This document shows positions 1 to 5,186 of a DNA stretch of 7,024 nucleotides, piece after piece; the first letter of the stretch is position 1; each line of letters opens with the position of its first letter. The DNA is from JALGWA01 sp964604955. Its GTDB lineage: Bacteria; Arandabacterota; Arandabacteria; Arandabacterales; JALGWA01. The notes below the pieces were generated by a model. That model searched no databases. It worked only from the letters and a program-made list of their open reading frames with translations, and was not told the origin of the DNA. Location: assembly GCA_964604955.1 (NCBI GenBank), contig CAZSBE010000133.1:1-7024 (forward strand). The letters are read 5' to 3'. The position numbers and the translations under genes were made by a program.

Positions 1-1
1 A

Positions 2-613
2 TTCAGGGACAACACGTGCTCCATGGGGCCAGGGGGAGCAGTGCACTACGAGGGCGAATCCCAATCCGACCACCTCACCGTGACCGGATGCACGTTCGAG
101 GGGAACTGCGCAAGCGATGGGGACGGGGCCGCCCTGGCCGTATTCAGCTATAGCGGCCCGGTTCAGGGCGCGGTCACCATCTCCCGCTCCACGTTTGCGG
201 GAAACGGACTCTGTGACTATGACTATGGCGGCAGTACACTCTGCCTGGCGACCAGCGGGGCCGTGACGCTCGAAAACACCATTGTGGCATACGGGACGGC
301 GGGCGGAGTCTTCTGTCCCACGTCACAGACCCCGAGCCTCACGTGCTGCAATCTCTACGGCAATGCCGGCGGCGACTGGACCGGCGGTATTGCCGACCAG
401 CTGGGAATCAACGGCAATATCTCCGCAGATCCGCTCTTCTGCGACACGCTCGCGGGGGACTTCCGGCTGGAGACCTGCTCGCCGTGCCTGCCCGGGAACC
501 ACCCCGACGGGTATGACTGCGGCATGCCCATAGGTGCCTGGTGCAGCGGGTGCGCGTGCAAGACAGCAACCGAGTCCACCACCTGGGGCGCGATAAAGGC
601 GATTTACCGATGA
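2..613 (+). CDS. Secreted right-handed beta-helix protein, 3' part, with WGAIK-type C-terminal tail
   Basis: The frame is open from the first codon at base 2, so the gene begins upstream; the first internal ATG (23) is not needed as a start. The visible 203 residues show repeated beta-helix rungs of the type 'LTVTGCTFEGN', 'VTISRSTFAGN', 'VTLENTIVAYG' and 'LTCCNLYGNAGGDW', followed by the closing segment 'ADPLFCDTLAGDFRLETCSP' and 'PDGYDCGMPIGAW'. This is the usual end of secreted parallel beta-helix proteins with an adhesin- or polymorphic-outer-membrane-protein-like fold. About 15 cysteines suggest a disulfide-rich protein outside the cytoplasm. The last 12 residues, STTWGAIKAIYR, form the tail shared by other proteins in this window. 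The stop overlaps the ATG of the next gene (ATGA at 610-613), implying translational coupling. Signal peptide and N-terminus lie outside the window. The family is clear; its ligand or role is unknown. Confidence 0.85.
   Translation, partial: FRDNTCSMGPGGAVHYEGESQSDHLTVTGCTFEGNCASDGDGAALAVFSYSGPVQGAVTISRSTFAGNGLCDYDYGGSTLCLATSGAVTLENTIVAYGTAGGVFCPTSQTPSLTCCNLYGNAGGDWTGGIADQLGINGNISADPLFCDTLAGDFRLETCSPCLPGNHPDGYDCGMPIGAWCSGCACKTATESTTWGAIKAIYR
566..613 (+). repeat. DNA copy 1 of the tail-coding segment
   Basis: These 48 bases match 3303-3350 at 44 positions, including 23 consecutive identical bases (576-598 against 3313-3335), and both copies run into the same ATGA overlap. The rest of the two genes is not recognisably similar, so the similarity is confined to the tail. 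Confidence 0.85.
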
Positions 614-947
614 ACAGGGTAAACGTGATCGGGCTCGGCATCATTGCAGCCCTCATGCTCACCATTTCCGGCTGCGGCTTGAAAGCGTGTCCGGCTCGTA
701 CGCCCTTGGCCAGTACTTTCCCGAAAGCAGCGAGAATCTACGGTGTGGCCTGAGCCGCTCGACCATGGGTGTGGCCGTGGGAGACGTTCAGTCCACATTC
801 GATGCCGTTGCGGTCCAGTCATTCCTATGCTACCAGGACCGGCCGGACGTTCACAGGCCCCCGTATTTCGTGATGGGCGAGGCCATCTGGAGGCTGGAGG
901 AGGATGACCGGGTTCCGGGCCTCGGTCGCATTGTGGGGAGCCCTTGA
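610..947 (+). pseudogene. Small lipoprotein gene interrupted by a frameshift
   Basis: The ATG at 610 overlaps the upstream stop. The first 25 codons encode a lipoprotein signal: N-terminal Arg, a hydrophobic stretch 'GLGIIAALMLTISGC', and lipobox I-S-G-C with the Cys at residue 22. In this frame the product ends at 751-753 after low-quality sequence. A coding-like frame with GC-rich third positions takes over at about 687 and runs to the TGA at 945-947 (SGSYALGQYFPES ... EAIWRLEEDD). One extra A in the AAA at 682-684 would join the two parts into about 112 residues (GLKSVSGSYALG). The encoded domain is not recognised. A one-base sequencing or assembly error, a real inactivating mutation, or a short truncated product from the first frame are all possible. 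It has the same position and layout as the frameshifted lipoprotein gene at 3347. A second frame change near 910-930 is possible (see findings). Confidence 0.6.
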
Positions 948-1035
948 AAGCCCTCCGGCGCCAATCCCGACCGGCATAGGCCAGACTATACAAAGGTCTA
1001 CGAAAACCCCACAAAGGCCGCTCCGCGCCCGTCCA

Positions 1036-1062
1036 GGGGGGGGTGTGGGAGGGTCCGGGGGG
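1036..1062 (+). other. G-quadruplex-type G-tract
   Basis: Four G runs, G8 (1036-1043), G3 (1047-1049), G3 (1051-1053) and G6 (1057-1062), are separated by loops TGT, A and TCC. This fits the G3+N1-7 pattern for a potential intramolecular G-quadruplex on the + strand. It lies about 180 bases before the start of the next gene. Confidence 0.6.
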
Positions 1063-1121
1063 CGTCTGAGAGTGCGAGCTATATCCCGCCATCCGGCCGG
1101 CCGATACTACTTATAGTAGAT

Positions 1122-1137
1122 GTCGGCGTGGGCCGAC
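1122..1137 (+). repeat. Short GC-rich inverted repeat (6-bp stem)
   Basis: GTCGGC (1122-1127) pairs with GCCGAC (1132-1137) across a GTGG loop. TTCGTCC follows rather than a T tract, so it is a weak candidate for a terminator of the upstream unit or simply a chance hairpin in GC-rich DNA. Confidence 0.3.
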
Positions 1138-1233
1138 TTCGTCCGTCCCCGCTGCCATCCTGTATCTATGATCCAGCACATGTGATGCGAAGGCGTATGC
1201 CTGGGGCCATTGGGCATCGGGAAGCACGAACGC

Positions 1234-1239
1234 AAGGGG
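1234..1239 (+). promoter_or_regulatory. Ribosome binding site deciding the 1245 start
   Basis: AAGGGG lies 5 bases before the ATG at 1245. The same frame is open back to a GTG at 1128, but those extra 39 codons are Arg/Pro-rich and have no comparable site, so the start is placed at 1245. Confidence 0.55.
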
Positions 1240-1244
1240 TGACA

Positions 1245-2387
1245 ATGCGAATGAAGGCAGATGACGAGATTTTTCTTGTAAGAGGCGACGAGATCCATTC
1301 TCTCAGGTCCAGGTCGATGAGGTCCGGCCAGTTCGAAGAGGGCCTTGAAGAGGCTCTCAAGACCCTGTTCGAGAAACATCCCAACATAATACCGGGTAAG
1401 CAAATCGAGCCCGGCAGTGACGACCCGCCCAGGTTCGTGCTCCTCCGCCGCGACATGCCGGCCAAAGGGAGCTCCGTCGGCAACCTCTATGTGGACCAGC
1501 ACGGAATGCTCACGGTGGTGGAGACCAACCTCTTCGAGGACCCTGAATCGAGAAGAGAAGTGCTCGGCAAGATCATCGAGTATGCCGCCGACGCCGCCGA
1601 GGCGTGGGGTAACGGGCAGGCCAGGCAGATGGCGACCCAGGCCTGGGACAAGAAGGGGAAGGCGCTCGATGACGTGCTCAATGAGGAATTCGGAGACCCC
1701 AATGCGTCGGAGAGCATCTGGCAGCGGGTGGAAGCCAATCTCTCCCAGGGCAGGCTCAGGCTCATAATCGCCACGGACGAGCTCAGCCCCGACGTGCGGC
1801 GCATGATCGAGTACCTCAACAGCCAGATGCGCGATGCCGAAGTCCTGGGGCTCGAGCTCAGATGCTACGGGAGCGACACAGACGCCATGGTCTGCGTTCC
1901 CCGGGTGGTGGGCCAGGCGCGGCCGGCTGCCGACCTCACGGCCACCAGCCAGGTCGCCTGGAGCGTGAGCTCGCTCAGGAAGGCGTACCGTGGCATTAAA
2001 GACCCGGGATTGGCGAAGAAGCTGGAGCGAGCCCTGGACTGGGCCGTGAAGAACGGCTTTTTCGTAGAGTCCCGGGCGGATAATCCGACGTTCGGGTTTA
2101 AGGGCGCCGTAAGGAACAGGCTTGGGAGTTTCTGCAGCGACGGCAAAGTCTATCTTTATCTCAAAGAGGAACTCTACCCGGGGGGGGCGAACCGCCGGGA
2201 CGAGCTCTTAGGCCATCTCGTCGCCCTGGGAATGCTCCCGGCCGGCTTCGACGTGAACCAGGTCGAGCAGGGGCGCAACCTGATCCGGTCCCTCGCGGAC
2301 TTGAGCGACTCCGAGTTTAAGGACCTCTTGGACATATTCACAAGCCACATAAAGAGCGCCGTTCCCCTGGCCGGGCTTACGACCTGA
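1245..2387 (+). CDS. PD-(D/E)XK nuclease-fold-like hypothetical protein, active site apparently altered
   Basis: The product is 380 residues with no signal peptide or membrane segment, so it is probably cytoplasmic. Residues about 45-117 read like the N-terminal domain of a broad family of nuclease-like hypothetical proteins: 'HPNIIPGKQIEP', then strands 'VGNLYVDQHG' and 'MLTVVETNLF', then a helix 'PESRREVLGKIIEYAA'. As I remember the family, the first strand carries an Asp (IDLLxVD) and the second ends E-x-K; here the positions appear to be Gly79/Asn80 and E93-T-N95. Residues about 150-200 (NLSQGRLRLIIATDELSPD, RRMIEYLNSQM, EVLGLELRCYG) match the second conserved block, in which a strand is followed by a helix with an acidic residue. 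The C-terminal third (from about 215) is unassigned. It contains a G8 run at 2180-2187 inside intact codons. No methyltransferase or helicase partner is visible. ATG 1251 is an alternative start. Confidence 0.75.
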   Translation: MRMKADDEIFLVRGDEIHSLRSRSMRSGQFEEGLEEALKTLFEKHPNIIPGKQIEPGSDDPPRFVLLRRDMPAKGSSVGNLYVDQHGMLTVVETNLFEDPESRREVLGKIIEYAADAAEAWGNGQARQMATQAWDKKGKALDDVLNEEFGDPNASESIWQRVEANLSQGRLRLIIATDELSPDVRRMIEYLNSQMRDAEVLGLELRCYGSDTDAMVCVPRVVGQARPAADLTATSQVAWSVSSLRKAYRGIKDPGLAKKLERALDWAVKNGFFVESRADNPTFGFKGAVRNRLGSFCSDGKVYLYLKEELYPGGANRRDELLGHLVALGMLPAGFDVNQVEQGRNLIRSLADLSDSEFKDLLDIFTSHIKSAVPLAGLTT

Positions 2388-2398
2388 GGTCCGGCCAG
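2367..2398 (+). terminator. Stem-loop spanning the stop codon, possible terminator
   Basis: CTGGCCGG (2367-2374) pairs perfectly with CCGGCCAG (2391-2398). The stem can extend inward by GCTT/AGGT with wobble pairs, leaving an 8-base loop. The stop TGA (2385-2387) lies inside. The downstream AGCTTCTTGCCCTT is pyrimidine-rich but has no clean T run, so rho-independent termination is plausible, not certain. It separates the nuclease-like gene from the promoter at 2411. Confidence 0.45.
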
Positions 2399-2410
2399 AG
2401 CTTCTTGCCC

Positions 2411-2440
2411 TTGCATGGCCCCGGTCGCTTCTGGTAGAAT
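2411..2440 (+). promoter_or_regulatory. Sigma70-like promoter A for the 2475 gene
   Basis: TTGCAT (-35, 2411-2416) and TAGAAT (-10, 2435-2440) are 18 bases apart, each close to consensus. A similar box pair at comparable distance lies before the 5187 gene, and the DNA from the -10 to the ribosome binding site is also shared, which supports both as real promoters. Confidence 0.6.
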
Positions 2441-2468
2441 AAAGATAGGAGCGAGCGATGAGGGAACC
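2431..2468 (+). repeat. Shared promoter/leader repeat, copy A
   Basis: The stretch from CTGGTAGAAT through GGAGCGAGCGATGAGGGAACC matches 5144-5180 at about 31 of 38 aligned positions with one single-base gap. It covers the -10 region, the probable transcript start and the ribosome binding site GAGGGA (2460-2465, 9 bases before the ATG at 2475). Similarity falls off at the start codon: the two proteins' signal peptides are not alike. Confidence 0.7.
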
Positions 2469-2474
2469 TCTGAA

Positions 2475-3350
2475 ATGAAGCCGACGACCATGCTGGCTGT
2501 GCTGGGCATCCTGTCATTTGCGGTCTGCCCGGCAGATGCTCTCTCACTTGAAATGGAACCCTATCAGATTGTCGACTACCTCCTGGAAGTCCAGGAACCG
2601 GTTTACGATTGCTACATGAACTACTACTACTATATTCCTTGCCCCACGGCCTCATGGTTCTGGGGCGTCTCGGGATGGGAGGCGGGCGGAACGGTGGGCG
2701 CCTTCTTCACAGTGGGAGACATATCAATGTTCTCAGGGTGGCCGTGCGACCCTTTCCTGTGCCACCAATTAGACTGCGTCACCGTGCTTGATTTCGCCGG
2801 GTATGGGACCTCCTACCCCGGGCTCTACACAGTGGAGTTTGATGTCTACTGCTCCGACGAAGACGGCTGTCCGGTAGGCCCGTCGCTTTATAACAGCGGG
2901 GCGGTGGAGACTCACCAGGGCTGGAACTTCGTGATGACCAAACCATACGTGGAACTCAGGTCGTGTGCGCTTGAGACTGAACCCGTCCCATGGCACTGCA
3001 GGTTCCTGGTCACTGCTACCCATACCGGGAGTGTCGGCACCTACCCGAAATGGGGATTCGACAACATAAGCTCGGCGCTGGCGACCGGATGCACCATGCT
3101 TGACCAATCGCTTAGTCCTGCCCAATATCCGCGACCGCAGGCTTCCTGGTACCCGACAATCCACTCGGGCTACTATGGTGTGGGCTTCGAGCACTGCCCG
3201 CCGATGTGGCTCGCCGACGGGGAGGACACTTCGGGAACCGGTGAGACATATGGCTACATAGAGCTCGCGTGGCGCGCCATTCTGATACAGGACTGGAGCG
3301 GCGCCACCGAGCCCACCACCTGGGGCGCGATAAAGTCGATGTACCGATGA
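2475..3350 (+). CDS. Secreted Cys/Trp/Tyr-rich protein with WGAIK-type C-terminal tail
   Basis: The product is 291 residues. The ATG at 2475 is chosen because GAGGGA sits 9 bases upstream and the next residues form a Sec signal peptide, 'MKPTTMLAVLGILSFAVCPA', with probable cleavage near ADA-L (residues 21-24). The upstream in-frame extension to 2415 overlaps the promoter and is rejected. The mature part has about 11 cysteines and many aromatics, with blocks such as 'CPTASWFWGVSGWEAGG', 'VLDFAGYGTSYPGLYTVEFD', 'GCPVGPSLYNSG', 'KWGFDNISSALATGC' and 'SGYYGVGFEHCPP'. I associate this with a lineage-restricted family of secreted hypothetical proteins in FCB-like candidate phyla; no enzymatic motif is seen. 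It ends PTTWGAIKSMYR, nearly the tail of the beta-helix protein. The TGA overlaps the ATG of the next gene by ATGA, and promoter A lies directly upstream. Confidence 0.88.
   Translation: MKPTTMLAVLGILSFAVCPADALSLEMEPYQIVDYLLEVQEPVYDCYMNYYYYIPCPTASWFWGVSGWEAGGTVGAFFTVGDISMFSGWPCDPFLCHQLDCVTVLDFAGYGTSYPGLYTVEFDVYCSDEDGCPVGPSLYNSGAVETHQGWNFVMTKPYVELRSCALETEPVPWHCRFLVTATHTGSVGTYPKWGFDNISSALATGCTMLDQSLSPAQYPRPQASWYPTIHSGYYGVGFEHCPPMWLADGEDTSGTGETYGYIELAWRAILIQDWSGATEPTTWGAIKSMYR
3303..3350 (+). repeat. DNA copy 2 of the tail-coding segment
   Basis: This matches 566-613 at 44 of 48 positions with a 23-base identical core (3313-3335). Three of the four mismatches are also replacement or wobble changes within codons of the tail; the reading frame is the same in both copies. 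Confidence 0.85.
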
Positions 3351-4875
3351 GTGCGACCACAGCTTTGAGACTCGGAACCCTCGCTATCCTGGTGCTGGCC
3401 ATTTCAGGGTGCGCGAGCGATGACAATCTCCCCTGTTCCCTGGGCGGAGGCGCCGTCGCTCCGGAGGAGGGCCCCTCTGATACTACATTCACATTCTCGG
3501 TCAGGTACTATGACCCCGACGAGGAGCCCCCCGTGTGCACGTGGGAAATTATGCGTTTGGTATGGAGCTCGAGAGCGGGGCGGCCTGGGACGGCGTGTAC
3601 ACATACGAGGCTCTTCTGGACTCTGGGACCTACGAGTATTCCTTCGTGGCTCAAGACGCCTGCTGCGAGGTGCGTGACCCTCACACCGGGACCTACCCCG
3701 GCCCGAGGGTGGTCCAGAAGCCCGCAATCGCGTGGGTCAATGACGGCCTGGGAGAAGACGAGGACTGGACCAACGCCGAGGCCGGGCTTTCAGCCAACTG
3801 GGCCCCGGTGTCCGGCGCCGACACGCTCGAGTACTCGGTGGGAACGCTTCCCGGCTCGGCGGACGTTCTTGGCTGGACTGAGGCCCCCGAAGGGCAGACC
3901 CACACCACGCTGGAAGACATCACCCTCACCCACGGCACAACCTACTACTTCTCGCTTCGCCTCGTGAAGGACGGTGTACACAGTGCGGTGGTCTCGTCAG
4001 ACGGCATCACAGCGGACCACGTCCCGCCCCAGTCCGCGGTCATACCCAGGGACGTGCGGGTTTACATCAATGAGCCGGTACCCGTCGAGTGGGGCGGTGA
4101 AGACGATCTGTCGGGAATCGCCTGCTACGACGTGCAGTACGCCCTGAACATCTGCTGCACAGCCGACTGGAAAAGCTGGCTTACTGGTACTGATTCTACG
4201 TCCGGGTATTTCGATAATGTGAAGTACTGTCGGTCATACCTCTTCCGCTGCAAGGCAACCGACCGGGCGGGGAATGTGGAGGTGCTCCCCAATCCCGGCA
4301 GCTATACCTACGACTGGAGTATCAAAGCTCTCTGCCCCAAGGTGGCACTTCACGTCCAGTCTCATAACTCCAAGATGAACTGCGAGAGGTGGCTGCCGGG
4401 AATTGAGGACTGCACTGACATAGAGACAACCTATCCGGGATACGCTTTCGACGTATTCGTGGTATTCCACGATTTGACCGACATCACATCCGTCGAGTTT
4501 GGCCTGTCGTGGCCCCCCGAGTGGTCGTATAGCTGTGCGTACACTCCGTGCGGGGACGAGGTCGAGGGGACCATCGCCTGGCCGGGGGACGGCGTGATTC
4601 AGACATGGTCCCAGTGCCAGGATGGGGAGGCCAAGATCGCCGGCTGGGCATGGATGTATGCCGATGGTCCAGGGCGCATCTGCCCCACCGCTCACCCCGT
4701 AACCGGAAGGATTGGGGTCGTCGACTGCAACGCACACTTCGTTGAGATCTTCTTTCCTAACCCGGATTTCACGGTCTGTGCCGGAGTATACGGGGAAATC
4801 GGCGACGACCCGTGCGGCCCACTCAGCGACCCACCGAGTATCTCGTGGGAGGGAGTGAGAAGGGTACTGAGATAG
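3347..4875 (+). pseudogene. Ig-like/FN3 surface lipoprotein gene, frameshifted in a C6 run
   Basis: The ATG at 3347 overlaps the upstream stop. Residues 1-22 form a lipoprotein signal ending L-A-I-S-G-C. The frame continues through 'SDTTFTFSVRYYDPDEEPP' to the C6 run at 3527-3532; the coding sequence then continues in the -1 frame from about 3532 to the TAG at 4873-4875. One extra C gives a 509-residue protein reading EEPPRVHVGNYAFGM, which rebuilds a known Ig-like module (FxFxVxYxD ... dGxYxYxxxLxxGxYxYxFxAxD). After it come an FN3-like domain (about 3721-4015), a second Ig-like domain with 'DLSGIACYDVQYA' and 'CKATDRAGNVE' (about 4020-4310), and a Cys-rich C-terminal domain (about 4336-4830; 'YDWSIKALCPKVALHVQSHN', 'WPGDGVIQTWSQCQDG'). 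It ends SISWEGVRRVLR, a divergent tail. Likely role: outer-surface anchored protein. Sequencing error, recent mutation or slippage cannot be told apart here. Confidence 0.75.
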
Positions 4876-4900
4876 GGGATTTCCAGAACGCGGCCGCTCC

Positions 4901-5026
4901 ATGAAAACCCTCATCATCCAATGCTGCGAGACCGAGGACCTGGAGCCGGTCAGATCCTATCTCGGGATGCTCTGTGGCACCCGGCTGTCCTCAGCGCCAT
5001 TCGGTATGGACACATATGAGCATTGA
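4901..5026 (+). CDS. Short unrecognised ORF (41 aa), possibly a gene remnant
   Basis: An ATG at 4901 opens 41 codons (MKTLIIQCCETEDLEPVRSY ... FGMDTYEH). The composition is protein-like (a beta strand followed by an acidic helix), unlike the shadow frames around it. There is no clear Shine-Dalgarno (upstream is GCGGCCGCTCC) and no export signal. It overlaps the next short ORF by 11 bases. I do not recognise the family. It may be the start or a deletion remnant of a cytoplasmic gene; it may also be untranslated. Confidence 0.35.
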   Translation: MKTLIIQCCETEDLEPVRSYLGMLCGTRLSSAPFGMDTYEH

Positions 5027-5120
5027 GATCGAATACAGAGTCAGCCCTTCCATCACTAACCAGGAGCTCAACGAGCTGTTCGCAGACGCCTGGCCCGGGC
5101 TTCTCGCTGGTCTGTCTTAG
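5016..5120 (+). pseudogene. Truncated GNAT-like acetyltransferase N-terminus
   Basis: The ATG at 5016 starts a 34-residue frame, MSIEIEYRVSPSITNQELNE followed by LFADAWPG. This strongly recalls the N-terminus of a group of GNAT N-acetyltransferases that begin with a 'yr-i-e-y ... it-n-eelnaLfaaaWpgh' pattern and are about 140-150 residues long. After AWPG the similarity ends and a stop follows at 5118-5120, immediately before promoter B. The acetyl-CoA-binding motif is therefore absent and no activity is expected. The overlap with the 4901 frame (ATGAGCATTGA) looks like an old operon junction. Family assignment is from memory of the N-terminal pattern and is moderate at best. Confidence 0.45.
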
Positions 5121-5124
5121 GTAC

Positions 5125-5153
5125 TTGAGCCCCCGGTGCTTATCTGGTAGGAT
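5125..5153 (+). promoter_or_regulatory. Sigma70-like promoter B for the 5187 gene
   Basis: TTGAGC (-35, 5125-5130) and TAGGAT (-10, 5148-5153) have a 17-base spacer. The CCCCGGT and CTGGTAG elements between and around the boxes are shared with promoter A at 2411-2440. Confidence 0.6.
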
Positions 5154-5180
5154 AGAGTTGGAGCGGGCGAGGAGGGAACC
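5144..5180 (+). repeat. Shared promoter/leader repeat, copy B
   Basis: This is the counterpart of 2431-2468. It includes GGAGCGGGCGAGGAGGGAACC; the GGAGGGA site (5171-5177) lies 9 bases before the ATG at 5187, the same distance as in copy A. Confidence 0.7.
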
Positions 5181-5186
5181 GGTACT

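Larger units (their letters stand above)
948..1244 (+). other. Gene-free stretch between the broken lipoprotein gene and the nuclease-like gene
   Basis: No credible gene is seen on either strand. The open frames here have low-complexity, Pro/Arg/Gly-rich translations typical of GC-rich non-coding DNA. The stretch holds a G-quadruplex-type tract (1036-1062), a short AT-richer palindrome CTACT-TAT-AGTAG (1108-1120), a GC hairpin (1122-1137) and, at the end, the Shine-Dalgarno of the next gene. A TATAGT box at 1112-1117 could act as a -10, but I found no convincing -35 at the right distance, so the promoter of the next gene is not assigned. Confidence 0.55.

Noticed and set aside
575..613. Tail as an LPXTG, PEP-CTERM or T9SS C-terminal signal
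   Set aside because: There is no LPXTG-like motif, no C-terminal hydrophobic helix, and it is about 12 residues long, not a 70-80-residue beta domain.
604..1092. Long minus-strand open frame (162 codons) opposite the broken lipoprotein
   Set aside because: The translation is Pro/Arg/Gly/Ser-rich with no recognisable domain or start signal; it is the antisense of GC-rich coding DNA.
1128..1244. N-terminal extension of the nuclease-like gene to a GTG at 1128
   Set aside because: The 39 extra codons are Arg/Pro-rich, have no good Shine-Dalgarno, and begin inside a hairpin; ATG 1245 has AAGGGG in place.
3269..3346. Upstream extension of the Ig-like lipoprotein before 3347
   Set aside because: It would bury the lipoprotein signal behind 26 residues encoded within the tail region of the preceding gene.
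3527..3540. Programmed -1 ribosomal frameshift at the C6 run
   Set aside because: The run permits slippage, but I see no clear downstream stem-loop or pseudoknot, and a lost base explains it more simply; kept only as an alternative.
4234..4917. Minus-strand open frame of 227 codons
   Set aside because: It lies opposite the well-supported C-terminal domain of the Ig-like lipoprotein, and the plus frame has the recognisable protein.
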